Program-made: the position numbers and the translations under genes
The notes under the pieces: generated by a model
What the model saw: only the letters and a program-made list of their open reading frames with translations
Databases searched by the model: none
What the model was told of the DNA's origin: nothing
Shown here: piece by piece, positions 46,553 through 55,265 of the stretch
How the letters are laid out: each line of letters begins with the position of its first letter
Numbering within the stretch: position 1 is the first letter of the stretch
Source of the DNA: Chitinophagaceae bacterium
Lineage (GTDB): Bacteria; Bacteroidota; Bacteroidia; Chitinophagales; Chitinophagaceae
NCBI GenBank assembly: GCA_025923075.1
Contig: JAICGN010000008.1
Location: 1-64,000 of the forward strand
Direction: 5' to 3'
Length of the DNA stretch: 64,000 nucleotides

Positions 46553-46939
46553 TTATTTCAATGTATTTATTAATCTCTTGAACTGTAGACTCGGGACACC
46601 GAAATTCATTAATAGACCAACTGCTAATTTGAAAACGCTGAGATAATTTAGAATTTGATTATAATCTCCATTATCAACTTCAGTAATAGCTTTCAATTCG
46701 ACAAGAACAACATCTTCGACAATTAAATCAAGTCTCCTTTTATTAATCAGTCGATCTTCGTATATAATGTCCTTTTCTACCTTGCACTTGAATTTTGAGC
46801 CAATCTTTTCCAGTTCAATGATTAATGCCCGTTTGTAAACTCTTTCCGGAAACCCAAGACCAAAATGTCGGTGAACCTTCATTGCACAACCTATGATTTT
46901 TTCCATAAGCTCATGATATTTCAGATCCTGGACGGCCAT
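46553..46939 (-). CDS. GxxExxY family protein
   Basis: The ATG at 46939 gives 128 residues (MAVQDLKYHELMEKIIGCAM). The family motif is present as GFPERVYKRAL, followed by VEKDIIYEDRLINKRRLDLI and DVVLVELKAI. The D and E-x-K residues resemble a PD-(D/E)XK nuclease core. The family's function is not established; copies are scattered in Bacteroidota genomes and elsewhere. A 12-bp hairpin with a T-run sits directly before the start codon. The gene lies within perfect inverted repeats. Confidence 0.88.
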   Translation of the reverse strand: MAVQDLKYHELMEKIIGCAMKVHRHFGLGFPERVYKRALIIELEKIGSKFKCKVEKDIIYEDRLINKRRLDLIVEDVVLVELKAITEVDNGDYNQILNYLSVFKLAVGLLMNFGVPSLQFKRLINTLK

Positions 46940-46942
46940 AAA

Positions 46943-46969
46943 AAAATGCAACTTATGAAGTTGCATTTT
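46943..46969 (-). terminator. Hairpin plus T-run directly before the GxxExxY start
   Basis: The arms AAAATGCAACTT and AAGTTGCATTTT form a perfect 12-bp stem with a three-base loop. On the minus strand the 3' arm runs into a total of seven T and then the ATG at 46939. It looks like an intrinsic terminator or attenuator isolating the gene from upstream transcription. Confidence 0.65.
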
Positions 46970-47083
46970 AATAAGGTCTGCAAAGATAAAACGAGTAAAC
47001 AATAAAATCAGCGAAATCTTTTTAATCCTTTAATCCGTGATTTATTAGAGTAGAATTTCTTTCAGTGTTACTGTTTTTATTTG

Positions 47084-47953
47084 TTATGCGCCTAAATAGG
47101 TTCTAAGAACCTGGCAACGTGTATTAGTTTTCAGCTTTGTAATTGCTTTGTCTTTGATCTGCCTTACTCTTTCCCTGGTCAGGCTGAATTTTTCACCGAT
47201 GTCTTCAAGACTCATTGGATGATCAACTCCGATTCCGAAGAAAAAGCAGATCACTTCTTTTTGCCTTTCAGTTAAAGTAGTTAAGCTTCTTTCAATTTCT
47301 GTATGCAATGATTCCTTATACATCAGGTTATCATCCGTTTTTTCTGCATTAGGATTTTCCAATACATCCAACAATGTATTTTCTTCCCCCTCAGACATGG
47401 GAGAATCCATACTTACATGTCTTGCAGATATTCCCATTGAAGCCGATACTTCCTCAATATCCATCTGCAATGCTTCTGCAAGCTCCTCAGCCGACGGTTC
47501 TCTTTCGAACTCCTGCTCCAGTTGGGAGTAGGTTTTCTGAATACGGTTGGTAAGCCCCACCTTGTTCAAAGGAAGGCGAACGATCCTGGCTTGCTCAGCC
47601 AATGACTGTAGAATACTCTGGCGTATCCACCATACTGCATAAGAAATGAATTTGAAACCACGCGTTTCATCAAAACGCTGGGCGGCTTTTATCAAGCCAA
47701 GGTTGCCTTCATTGATCAGGTCAGGTAATGATAATCCCTGGTTCTGGTATTGTTTGGCAACAGATACCACAAAACGAAGATTGCCTTTGGTTAAACGATC
47801 CAAAGCTTTTTGATCACCTTGTTTAATAAGGCGAGCCAGTTTTACTTCATCTTCGGGGGAAACTAATTCTACCTTGCCGATCTCCTGCAGGTATTTTTCC
47901 AGACTTTGCGATTCACGATTCGTAATCGACTTCGTGATCTTGAGTTGCCTCAT
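47084..47953 (-). CDS. rpoD: Primary sigma factor RpoD/SigA
   Basis: The ATG at 47953 ([20 protein letters not shown]) is the usual Bacteroidota start; the frame also reaches 47959. The 289-residue protein lacks the long acidic region 1.1 of proteobacterial sigma-70. It contains region 1.2 ([20 protein letters not shown]), region 2 ([34 protein letters not shown]), region 3 and region 4 with its helix-turn-helix ([20 protein letters not shown]). It directs transcription from the TTG/TAnnTTTG promoters seen in this window. Confidence 0.97.
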   Translation of the reverse strand: MRQLKITKSITNRESQSLEKYLQEIGKVELVSPEDEVKLARLIKQGDQKALDRLTKGNLRFVVSVAKQYQNQGLSLPDLINEGNLGLIKAAQRFDETRGFKFISYAVWWIRQSILQSLAEQARIVRLPLNKVGLTNRIQKTYSQLEQEFEREPSAEELAEALQMDIEEVSASMGISARHVSMDSPMSEGEENTLLDVLENPNAEKTDDNLMYKESLHTEIERSLTTLTERQKEVICFFFGIGVDHPMSLEDIGEKFSLTRERVRQIKDKAITKLKTNTRCQVLRTYLGA

Positions 47954-47959
47954 GCTCAT

Positions 47960-48262
47960 AGGTATATTGGGTGTTTAGGTTTTTCAGGGTAAAAAGAATA
48001 TTGGTTAGTTTTGGTAATAGTTACCCAAAAAATCCTCACGGTTTTCGTTATCTTCAGAACGTATTGAACGTCAAAGCAATTTAGTCAAATTAGTGATACG
48101 TCCAAAATATTCTTTGATAAGGTATTAACGAAGCATTAGGAGGTTTATTTTCCCCACATCTTAATAAAGAGGATTTCTGGGAAAAATAATAGGGAAAATA
48201 CTTTGACAGACTGATTAATTTTTTATTATTGCACGACTTGATACAAAACAATGAGTAAATAG
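47960..48262. other. Divergent intergenic region rpoD / START-like gene
   Basis: There is no gene here. On the plus strand, TTG (48203-48205), an 18-base spacer and TATTATTG (48224-48231) form a fair promoter for the START-like gene, 31 bases before its ATG. The rpoD promoter on the minus strand could not be pinned down. Confidence 0.5.
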
Positions 48263-48643
48263 ATGGCGCAAAAACAATTATATACTTTAGAATTTCCCGT
48301 AAGATGTTCGCCTGTTATTTTATATGAGTTCCTGGCTACGCCAGCAGGATTGCAGGAATGGTTTGCGGATAAAGTGGATGATCGCGATAATATTTTCAGT
48401 TTTACATGGAATGGTTCAGCAGAAAAAGCGGAAGTATTGGAAAAAGAACAAGACAAGTTCATCAGGTTTCATTGGCTTCATGCACCCAAGGAAGAATACT
48501 TTGAATTTAAAATTGAAAAATCAGAAGTCACTAACCAAACAATTCTTGTTATAAAAGACTTTGCTGAAAAAAAAGAGGTCAAAGACCAAAGTATGGTTTG
48601 GAATTACCAGGTGAAAGAACTTTTTCACCGGCTTGGAAATTAA
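48263..48643 (+). CDS. START-like domain protein
   Basis: The 126-residue protein has the helix-grip fold pattern of START-like/AHSA1-related proteins: an opening strand YTLEFPVRCSPVILYEFL, the loop TPAGLQEWFADKVD, and a long C-terminal helix (KDQSMVWNYQVKELFHRLGN). The family is common in Bacteroidota and is thought to bind a hydrophobic ligand; its role is not known. It is divergent from rpoD and its stop overlaps the convergent 48640 gene by four bases. Confidence 0.85.
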   Translation: MAQKQLYTLEFPVRCSPVILYEFLATPAGLQEWFADKVDDRDNIFSFTWNGSAEKAEVLEKEQDKFIRFHWLHAPKEEYFEFKIEKSEVTNQTILVIKDFAEKKEVKDQSMVWNYQVKELFHRLGN

Positions 48644-49248
48644 CAGAGACATTTTAAGAGTAGTTCATAATTCCTGCACAGCTTTTCTTCAATAGTTTCG
48701 AGAGAATCAATTGGAAATTTTATTGCAAGTTTCAAAAAATTATTTTCTGAAAATATTTTTTCCAATTCACCGATAGTAGCTGCTGATATTTTTTTGTATG
48801 CGGCAGGATCAAAATCGTGTTCCCATTCTTTTTGCCCCGCATATATGTAGAAGTCATTTTTTTCCAATAAGGAAATGCTTTCTGGATTTTTTCCCAAGAG
48901 ATCACTTTTATATTTTCCTGAAAGATGAAGCGTGATGCTAAAAAAATTTCCCCACCAGAACATAGTGCGAATGGCAAAAATATTGTTATGCTGAAAATGT
49001 CGCGGATTATCCAGTACCAGCCATGGTAAACCTTTATAATTTTCCCCTCTTGAAATTTTGGGTGAAATTTTAAGTACTTCTTCAGGAAATTTTGATGGAT
49101 ACTGTTTGAGTATATCCAATTGTTTTATTTGTAGTGCTTCAAAAAAGGATTTTATCTTTTGCAGAATGGCATTCTTTGTTAAAATAATTTCAGGACTTGA
49201 TACTAATTCCATCTCCGCCGGCAAAAGCTGTATTTTTGTTTGGATCAT
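48640..49248 (-). CDS. Unknown conserved-looking protein
   Basis: Starting at MIQTKIQLLPAEMELV (ATG 49248; an upstream start at 49284 adds 12 Cys-rich residues), the product has 202 residues. Blocks such as KISRGENYKGLPWLVLDNPR and RTMFWWGNFFSITLHLSGKY have the look of a folded soluble enzyme or binding domain, but I cannot name the family. It is divergent from the LptF/G gene 51 bases away. Confidence 0.65.
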   Translation of the reverse strand: MIQTKIQLLPAEMELVSSPEIILTKNAILQKIKSFFEALQIKQLDILKQYPSKFPEEVLKISPKISRGENYKGLPWLVLDNPRHFQHNNIFAIRTMFWWGNFFSITLHLSGKYKSDLLGKNPESISLLEKNDFYIYAGQKEWEHDFDPAAYKKISAATIGELEKIFSENNFLKLAIKFPIDSLETIEEKLCRNYELLLKCLC

Positions 49249-49299
49249 TCGCCAAAAATAACAACAAGCAAAGAGGCTCCGCACAGAAGAGCATAATTT

Positions 49300-50727
49300 A
49301 TGTTTAAGAAACTTGATAAACTTGTTATCAAAGCATTCATTGGGCCATTTATTGCCGTATTTTTTGTTACATTATTGGTATTAATTCTGCAATTTTTTTG
49401 GTTGTGGATCGATGATTTTGTTGGTAAAGGCCTTTCTACTAAAGTTATTTTTGAATTTATATGGTATCAAAGCGCGGTATTAGTTCCACTTGCCTTGCCT
49501 CTTGCGGTATTGCTTTCATCATTAATGACGTTCGGCAATCTTGGGGAAAGTCTTGAGTTGGTAGCTATAAAATCGGCTGGTATTTCATTACTCAGATTCA
49601 TGCGACCACTTTTTTTTGTGAGTCTTTTAATTTGCGGGGTTGCCTTTTTGTTTTCAAATTTCATTATTCCCGTTGCCGTTTTAAAATCACAGACGCTGCT
49701 CGCCGATATTGTTTGGTCAAAACCTTCATTTGATATACAGGAAGGAGTTTTTTACGATAAGATCGAGGGCTTTTCAATTAAGGTTGGTAAAAAAGAAGGC
49801 GACAGCATTGTGCATGATGTTATCATTTATGAGAAAGGTCCTAATAACCTGCAGGATAATTTCATCATAGCCAAAAGTGGTATTATGAAAACGACGGGTA
49901 ACAAACGATTTCTTGAATTCAATTTAAAGGATGGCTGGCGATACCAGGAACGAGGCGATCGTTTTAATAAAAACACGGAATTTATCCGTATTGGGTTTAA
50001 AGAATATAGTAAACAATTTGACCTGAGTTCTCTTGGATTACAGAAAAGAACTTCTGACAGTGTAAATAGAACCAATCACCGGATGCAAAGCATGCGGCAA
50101 CTATCAAAAGCAATAGATTCTATTCAAAAAGACATCAACCGGTATCCGACAAAAGTTAAGCAGGATATGTTTTCGTTTCTGACTTTTTCAAAATATATTG
50201 ATAGTGGTTATACAAAACCCCAATTAGAAAAAACAACAGCGAAAAGATTTGAAGAATTGATTCCCGATAGCAGTTTATTTGCCGTTAATCAAAAGGCAGC
50301 AACATTCATAGGATCTATTACATTACCTGCTGAAATTGCAAATACTGAATTCAGGATGAAACAAAAAGATCTTCGCTTGCATAAGATCGAGTGGCATAAA
50401 AAAATTACGCTGTCAATGGCTTGTCTTGTATTATTTCTGATCGGGGCACCGCTTGGTTCAATCATAAGAAAAGGAGGGCTGGGTACTCCTCTTGTATTTG
50501 CGATATTTTTATTTATGTTCTTTTTCTTTTTTAATACCAGCGGTGAAAAGTATGCAAAAGAAAACGTAATGACTGCCTTTGGCGGAATGTGGATGGCCAC
50601 TATGTTTCTTTTACCAGTCGGCATTTTTCTTACCTATAAAGCCATGCATGATTCCAACCTCATGAATAAAGAATTTTATTTCAGAAGCTGGAGAAAAATC
50701 AAAGCCCTTTTCCAAAGAACAGGATAA
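49300..50727 (+). CDS. LptF/LptG-family LPS transport permease
   Basis: The 475-residue protein has the YjgP/YjgQ layout: three N-terminal membrane helices (FIGPFIAVFFVTLLVLILQF, SAVLVPLALPLAVLLSSL, PLFFVSLLICGVAFLFSNFI), a periplasmic beta-jellyroll region of about 250 residues, and three C-terminal helices (SMACLVLFLIGAPLGSIIRK and others). It forms the inner-membrane part of the LptB2FG transporter that extracts lipopolysaccharide. It is the first of a run of closely spaced plus-strand genes. Confidence 0.93.
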   Translation: MFKKLDKLVIKAFIGPFIAVFFVTLLVLILQFFWLWIDDFVGKGLSTKVIFEFIWYQSAVLVPLALPLAVLLSSLMTFGNLGESLELVAIKSAGISLLRFMRPLFFVSLLICGVAFLFSNFIIPVAVLKSQTLLADIVWSKPSFDIQEGVFYDKIEGFSIKVGKKEGDSIVHDVIIYEKGPNNLQDNFIIAKSGIMKTTGNKRFLEFNLKDGWRYQERGDRFNKNTEFIRIGFKEYSKQFDLSSLGLQKRTSDSVNRTNHRMQSMRQLSKAIDSIQKDINRYPTKVKQDMFSFLTFSKYIDSGYTKPQLEKTTAKRFEELIPDSSLFAVNQKAATFIGSITLPAEIANTEFRMKQKDLRLHKIEWHKKITLSMACLVLFLIGAPLGSIIRKGGLGTPLVFAIFLFMFFFFFNTSGEKYAKENVMTAFGGMWMATMFLLPVGIFLTYKAMHDSNLMNKEFYFRSWRKIKALFQRTG

Positions 50728-50729
50728 TA

Positions 50730-51740
50730 TTGCAGGGATTTTTATCTGGTCAATTTTTGAAAACGCAAACACAAAATTTACAAGTTCAAAAATGGGTGGC
50801 GGCTATTTCTGTATTGCTGCTGGCGGTCAAGTTTATTGCGTATTATCTTACTCACTCGGTGTCTATTCTTACTGATGCATTAGAAAGCATTGTAAATGTT
50901 GCCGCCGGTTTTGTAGGTCTTTATAGTTTGTATATTGCTGCAAAACCCAGGGACATCGATCATCCGTATGGGCATGGCAAAGCAGAATTTATTTCTGCGG
51001 CGATTGAAGGAACATTAATCACATCTGCCGGTGCAATCATAATTTATAAAGCGATCAGAAGTCTGATTACACCGGTAGAATTGCAAAGACTTGATTACGG
51101 TATTTATCTTGTCGCCGTTGCCGGGATCATAAATTATATTGTTGGATTTATCACAGAAAGTAAAGGAAAGAAAAGTAAGTCGTTAGCCCTGACTGCAAGT
51201 GGCAAACATTTAAAGAGCGATAGCTATTCTACATTTGGAATCATTGCGGGATTGATATTAATATATTTTACGAATCTAGTGTGGATCGATCCTGCAGTCG
51301 CGATCATAGTGGGCATAATAATTATTTATACCGGATATAAAATCCTGCGGAAATCCATTGCGGGAATCATGGATGAAGCGGATATTGAGTTACTGAAAAA
51401 AATTGTTGACCTGTTAAATAAAAACAAAAGAGAAAACTGGGTTGACCTACACAATTTACGAGTGATAAAATACGGCTCCATTCTTCATATAGATTGCCAT
51501 CTTACAGTACCATGGTATTTGAATGTGAATGAAGCGCATGCTGAAGTGGAAGCGTTGTCCTCACTTGTAAGAAATGAGTTTGGTGAATCCGTTGAATTAT
51601 TTGTTCATGTGGATGGCTGCTTGCCGTTTTCCTGTAAAGTATGTAATAAACAAAATTGTAACGTACGAAAACATAACTTTGAAAAACGAATTGACTGGAC
51701 ACTGACCAACGTTTTACAGGATCAAAAACACAGGTTATGA
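50730..51740 (+). CDS. Cation diffusion facilitator (CDF) transporter
   Basis: The gene begins with a TTG at 50730, two bases after the lptF/G stop; no ATG lies nearby. The 336-residue protein has six membrane helices in the first 210 residues. It carries the CDF metal-site motif SILTDALESIVN, the HPYGHGKAE motif, and a cytoplasmic domain with HIDCHLTVP. A Cys-rich end (CLPFSCKVCNKQNC) is unusual and may bind metal. It likely exports zinc, iron or a similar divalent cation by proton antiport. Confidence 0.92.
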   Translation: MQGFLSGQFLKTQTQNLQVQKWVAAISVLLLAVKFIAYYLTHSVSILTDALESIVNVAAGFVGLYSLYIAAKPRDIDHPYGHGKAEFISAAIEGTLITSAGAIIIYKAIRSLITPVELQRLDYGIYLVAVAGIINYIVGFITESKGKKSKSLALTASGKHLKSDSYSTFGIIAGLILIYFTNLVWIDPAVAIIVGIIIIYTGYKILRKSIAGIMDEADIELLKKIVDLLNKNKRENWVDLHNLRVIKYGSILHIDCHLTVPWYLNVNEAHAEVEALSSLVRNEFGESVELFVHVDGCLPFSCKVCNKQNCNVRKHNFEKRIDWTLTNVLQDQKHRL

Positions 51741-52132
51741 CTATAACACACACAGTTTGGCATAAAGATCATGAATTCACAAGCAGCCTTGATCATAACA
51801 CGATAAAGATCGATGGAAGCCGTAAAAATGGGTTTGGTCCTAAGGCCCTCTTATTATCAGGACTTGCGGGATGCTCCGGAATCGATATAGTAGATGTGTT
51901 AAAGAAAATGCGGGTTGAATTTTCTGAATTTTACATAGACGTGAAAGCGGCACAAACAGAAGACTTCCCCAAAGTTTATAAAGACATTTATATTACTTAT
52001 AAAATGAAAACGGATAGGGATAATGAGGAAAAGGTGAGAAAGGCAATTGACCTGTCATTGGAAAAATATTGTGGCGTATCAGCTATGCTGCAGAAGAATT
52101 CACCTATTCATTATACCCTTGAAATCATATAA
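51737..52132 (+). CDS. OsmC/Ohr-family protein
   Basis: The 131-residue protein carries the two family cysteines in GLAGCSGIDIVDVLKKM and EKYCGVSAMLQK, which act as peroxidatic and resolving residues in hydroperoxide-reducing members. The ATG overlaps the CDF stop by four bases. It fits an oxidative-stress role, consistent with the Rrf2 regulator and peroxiredoxin that follow. Confidence 0.92.
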   Translation: MTITHTVWHKDHEFTSSLDHNTIKIDGSRKNGFGPKALLLSGLAGCSGIDIVDVLKKMRVEFSEFYIDVKAAQTEDFPKVYKDIYITYKMKTDRDNEEKVRKAIDLSLEKYCGVSAMLQKNSPIHYTLEII

Positions 52133-52135
52133 ACA

Positions 52136-52549
52136 GTGTTATCTAAAAGATCACAATACGCATTGAAGGCACTATCCTACCTTACGGAAAAATACCAGAA
52201 AGGACCGGTATTGATTTCTGAAATTGCAAGAAAGAAAAAGATCCCCCTTAAATTCCTTGAGAATATTTTACTGGAGCTGAAAATTATGGGGGTTGTTGAT
52301 AGCAAAAAGGGAAAGGGTGGGGGATATTTTTTAGTGAAGAATCCTGCCAAAGTGAGGGTCGCTGATATCATCCGAAAGGTAAATGGTCCGATAGCCATGC
52401 TGCCCTGTGTAAGTCTTTATTTTTACGAACGTTGTAAAAATTGTGACGAAAAAAGATGTGCCCTGCATGATATGATGATTGAAGTAAGAGACGCTACGCT
52501 AAATATTCTTGAAAAACGAACACTTGTGGACCTGCTCGCTATGCCCTGA
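52136..52549 (+). CDS. Rrf2-family transcriptional regulator
   Basis: The gene starts with GTG three bases after osmC. The 137-residue protein has a winged helix (SKRSQYALKALSYLTEKY, IPLKFLENILLELKIMGVVD) with the wing SKKGKGGGYFL and three cysteines in PCVSLYFYERCKNCDEKRCA placed where Rrf2 proteins bind an Fe-S cluster. Relatives include IscR and the cysteine regulator CymR. Its position just before peroxiredoxin and the sulfate-assimilation genes suggests it controls them, probably through the CTACC/GGTAG site at 52571. Confidence 0.93.
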   Translation: MLSKRSQYALKALSYLTEKYQKGPVLISEIARKKKIPLKFLENILLELKIMGVVDSKKGKGGGYFLVKNPAKVRVADIIRKVNGPIAMLPCVSLYFYERCKNCDEKRCALHDMMIEVRDATLNILEKRTLVDLLAMP

Positions 52550-52570
52550 TATAATTTTGTCAAAGCCAGT

Positions 52571-52609
52571 CTACCCGGTTGGTAGGGTAGGTCAATTGGC
52601 CTATCTTCG
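52571..52609 (+). promoter_or_regulatory. Promoter with overlapping operator before peroxiredoxin
   Basis: The inverted repeat CTACC-CGGTT-GGTAG (52571-52585) covers the -33 TTG (52579-52581). A 20-base spacer and TATCTTCG (52602-52609) follow. The overlap suggests repression, most plausibly by the adjacent Rrf2 protein. Confidence 0.55.
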
Positions 52610-52633
52610 TCATTCAACTAAAAACCTTTTTTT

Positions 52634-53269
52634 ATGGGACTACGTCTTGGCGATACAGCGCCCAATTTCAAGGCGCAAACGACCGAAGGTGAAATTGATT
52701 TTTATGAATACTTAGGCGATGGCTGGGGTATTCTTTTTTCACATCCTGCTGATTATACTCCCGTATGCACGACCGAGCTGGGTAAAACAGCGTTATTAAA
52801 AGAAGAGTTTGCAAAACGAAATACAAAAGTGCTTGCGGTGAGTGTCGACCCTTTGGATAAGCATTTTGGATGGCGCAATGACATTAACGAAACTCAAAAT
52901 TGCACAGTTGATTTCCCGATCATTGCTGATGAGGATAGAAATGTTTCCACATTGTATGACATGATCCATCCGGAAGTATCGCAAACTGTAACTGTTCGTT
53001 CCTTGTTTATCATTGGCCCGGACAAGAAAATTAAATTGATCATTACTTATCCGCAAACAACTGGACGCAATTTTTATGAAGTGCTTCGTGTACTTGAATC
53101 ATTACAGCTAACCGCCGGCTACAGTGTAGCCACTCCGGCAGATTGGCAGCACGGAGAAGACGTGATAGTTGCCTTATCAGTTACCACTGAAGATGCGCAA
53201 AAGAAATTTCAGAAAGGTGTTAAGATCGTAAAGCCTTATTTACGATATACGCCTCAACCGAATCTTTAA
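52634..53269 (+). CDS. Peroxiredoxin, 1-Cys (Prx6) type
   Basis: The 211-residue protein has the peroxidatic site HPADYTPVCTTELG (Cys near residue 45) and the Prx6-type C-terminal domain (ESLQLTAGYSVATPADWQHG, GVKIVKPYLRYTPQP). No second conserved cysteine is present. It reduces hydrogen peroxide and organic hydroperoxides in the cytoplasm using external thiols. It has its own promoter and stands before the sulfate-assimilation genes. Confidence 0.95.
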   Translation: MGLRLGDTAPNFKAQTTEGEIDFYEYLGDGWGILFSHPADYTPVCTTELGKTALLKEEFAKRNTKVLAVSVDPLDKHFGWRNDINETQNCTVDFPIIADEDRNVSTLYDMIHPEVSQTVTVRSLFIIGPDKKIKLIITYPQTTGRNFYEVLRVLESLQLTAGYSVATPADWQHGEDVIVALSVTTEDAQKKFQKGVKIVKPYLRYTPQPNL

Positions 53270-53317
53270 TAACGATTGTCGCTCTGCCATAAGAAGTAAG
53301 ATTTTAATAGCAAATAA

Positions 53318-54046
53318 ATGAGTGTTTTGTTAAGTGAATTATTGAATGAGTTAAAGGGAAAGGAAATTGCAGAGCAATTACAAATTCTTGCAAGCCGCTT
53401 TCCCGGTGAAGTTGTGTTTTCCACCAGTTTTGGTTTGGAAGACCAGGCAATCACTTTTTTTATCGCATCGAATAAACTCCCGGTAAAAGTGTTTACACTT
53501 GACACCGGGAGAATTTTTCCTGAAACATATACAACGTGGAGCCGGACTGTTGAAAAATACGGTCTGACTATTATGGCCTATTACCCCGATTCTTTTGCTG
53601 TGCAGGAATTTGTAACCGAAAAAGGCCCTAATAGTTTCTATGAATCGGTGGACAATCGTAAGCAATGTTGCCATATTCGTAAAGTAGAGCCGCTTCAAAG
53701 AGCATTAAAAGGAAATAAGATCTGGATCACTGGCATACGTGCCGAACAAAGCAGTAATCGTCAGGATATGCCGATGCTTGAATGGGATGAGGTGAATCAA
53801 ATAATAAAGTTTCATCCATTGCTTAACTGGACCTGGGGTCAGGTGAAACAGTATGTGAGCCGAAATGATGTTCCTTACAATCCTTTGCATGATAAAGGTT
53901 TTGTAAGTATTGGCTGTGCTCCCTGTACAAGAGCGGTTAAACCGGGTGAAGATTTTAGGGCAGGTCGCTGGTGGTGGGAAGACAGCAGTAAAAAGGAATG
54001 TGGTTTGCATATCCATGAAAACATAAACGAGGAAATAAAACAATAA
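53318..54046 (+). CDS. cysH: Adenylyl-sulfate (APS) reductase, CysH family
   Basis: The 242-residue protein belongs to the PAPS/APS reductase family, with the N-type ATP-fold loop VVFSTSFGLEDQ and the catalytic C-terminal motif KKECGLHIHEN. It contains the paired cysteines RKQCCHIRK and a CxxC in IGCAPCTRA. These bind a [4Fe-4S] cluster in the APS-reducing subgroup. It therefore probably reduces APS directly to sulfite, in line with the absence of an APS kinase gene here. It is the first of cysH-cysD-cysN-cobA. Confidence 0.94.
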   Translation: MSVLLSELLNELKGKEIAEQLQILASRFPGEVVFSTSFGLEDQAITFFIASNKLPVKVFTLDTGRIFPETYTTWSRTVEKYGLTIMAYYPDSFAVQEFVTEKGPNSFYESVDNRKQCCHIRKVEPLQRALKGNKIWITGIRAEQSSNRQDMPMLEWDEVNQIIKFHPLLNWTWGQVKQYVSRNDVPYNPLHDKGFVSIGCAPCTRAVKPGEDFRAGRWWWEDSSKKECGLHIHENINEEIKQ

Positions 54047-54066
54047 TTTTTTTTGTGAATAAACCC

Positions 54067-54081
54067 ACTAAGTTGGTAGAC
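54067..54081 (+). promoter_or_regulatory. Possible second Rrf2-type site before cysD
   Basis: ACTAAGTTGGTAGAC lies 13 bases before the cysD ATG and shares GTTGGTAG with the operator at 52571-52585. The left half is poorly conserved, so the assignment is tentative. Confidence 0.35.
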
Positions 54082-54094
54082 TAATAACAGGCTA

Positions 54095-55003
54095 ATGAAT
54101 CAGCATCATCTTAATTATTTGGATCAACTGGAATCGGAAAGCATTCACATATTTCGTGAAGTAGCGGCGCAGTTTGAAAAACCGGCTCTCTTATTTAGCG
54201 GCGGTAAGGATTCAATTACATTAGTTCATTTAGCAAGAAAAGCATTTGCTCCCGGGAAAATTCCTTTTCCATTAGTTCATATCGATACCGGCCACAACTT
54301 TCCTGAGGCGCTGGAATTTCGTGATCGGCTGGTTAATGAGGTTGGAGCAACACTGATTGTAAGAAAAGTGGAAGATACGATCAGACAAAGAAGCCTTACT
54401 GAGCCAAAAGGAAAATTTCCCAGCCGTAATTGGTTACAGACTTACACCTTATTAGATACGATCGAGGAATTCAGGTTTGATTGTTGTATTGGTGGTGCCA
54501 GAAGAGACGAAGAAAAAGCAAGGGCGAAAGAAAGAATTTTTTCTGTTCGTGATGAATTTGGACAATGGAATCCAAAACTGCAACGTCCTGAGCTTTGGAA
54601 TATTTACAACGGCAGAATTCATAAAGGCGAAAACGTAAGAGTATTTCCAATCAGCAACTGGACAGAACTGGATATCTGGAATTATATACGTTACGAAAAG
54701 ATTGATTTGCCTTCTATCTATTTTGCACACGACAGGAAAGTGATCGAGCATGAGGGACAGCTTGTAGCGATCAGTGAATTTGTACAGCCTGCCGATTCCG
54801 ATACCGTGCTTACAAAAAAAGTTCGTTATCGTACAGTTGGCGATATGACCTGCACTGCGGCTGTAGAATCGAATGCCGCAACACTCGATGAAGTGATCAA
54901 TGAAATTATTTCGACAAGGATAAGCGAAAGAGGAGAAACAAGGATTGATGATAAGGTGACCGAAGCAGCAATGGAAGACAGGAAGAAGAATGGATATTTT
55001 TAA
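54095..55003 (+). CDS. cysD: Sulfate adenylyltransferase subunit 2
   Basis: The 302-residue subunit has the PP-loop ALLFSGGKDSITLVHLA, followed by HIDTGHNFPEAL and GGARRDEEKARAKERIFS, all diagnostic of CysD. With CysN it makes adenosine 5'-phosphosulfate from ATP and sulfate, the reaction being driven by GTP hydrolysis in CysN. It follows cysH and precedes cysN after a 262-base gap. Confidence 0.97.
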   Translation: MNQHHLNYLDQLESESIHIFREVAAQFEKPALLFSGGKDSITLVHLARKAFAPGKIPFPLVHIDTGHNFPEALEFRDRLVNEVGATLIVRKVEDTIRQRSLTEPKGKFPSRNWLQTYTLLDTIEEFRFDCCIGGARRDEEKARAKERIFSVRDEFGQWNPKLQRPELWNIYNGRIHKGENVRVFPISNWTELDIWNYIRYEKIDLPSIYFAHDRKVIEHEGQLVAISEFVQPADSDTVLTKKVRYRTVGDMTCTAAVESNAATLDEVINEIISTRISERGETRIDDKVTEAAMEDRKKNGYF

Positions 55004-55265
55004 CCCCCTGTCCTCCGCCTCAGGCGGAGAGACTTAGGACGGGAAGTCAACATTTATTATAAACATTCTTTGCTTCGAAGATAAATTTTGAGTGTACTTA
55101 TTGAGACTTTATAAAATAATAGTATTGTTGGTGAACAGGAGTGCGATGTCCGGGACGTTGAAAAGAATTACAAATGATGATAACAATAAAAACATTTTCA
55201 AAATGCTCGGTTTTTCAAATAAGAAGGACTGATACAAACTAAGTTCCCCTTTAGGGGACAGGGGT
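55004..55265 (+). other. Gap between cysD and cysN with G/C-rich repeats
   Basis: A palindrome CTCCGCCTCAGGCGGAG (about 55014-55030) and a CCCCTTTAGGGG repeat (55246-55257) frame this gap. A 28-residue frame (55146-55232, MSGTLKRITND..., preceded by aggag) is possible but unsupported by homology. Confidence 0.4.
55246..55265. repeat. CCCCTTTAGGGG palindrome abutting the cysN start
   Basis: The palindrome at 55246-55257 continues ACAGGGGT into the cysN ATG (55266). It has the same form as the element at the rimM start. The AGGGG stretches may act as ribosome-binding sequence. Confidence 0.75.

Larger units (their letters stand above)
46519..47042. mobile_element. GxxExxY gene between perfect inverted repeats
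   Basis: A 24-base perfect inverted repeat (46524-46547 and 47014-47037, containing AAAGGATTAAAAAG) flanks the GxxExxY gene. It extends to about 29 bases with one mismatch at 46519 and 47042. The layout (single small gene, terminal inverted repeats, intergenic site between ffh and rpoD) suggests a small mobile or formerly mobile unit. No transposase is present and no target-site duplication is obvious. Confidence 0.55.

Noticed and set aside
46519-47042. Classical insertion sequence
   Set aside because: Terminal inverted repeats are present, but there is no transposase with a DDE or HUH motif and no visible target duplication.
49970-49978. CCGTGTTTT core (minus strand) inside the LptF/G gene
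   Set aside because: Single 9-base match within conserved coding sequence, not palindromic and not near a promoter; expected by chance in a window of this size.
55146-55232. 28-residue frame between cysD and cysN as a certain gene
   Set aside because: It has a plausible ribosome-binding sequence but no recognisable homology or domain; left as a possibility within the gap description.
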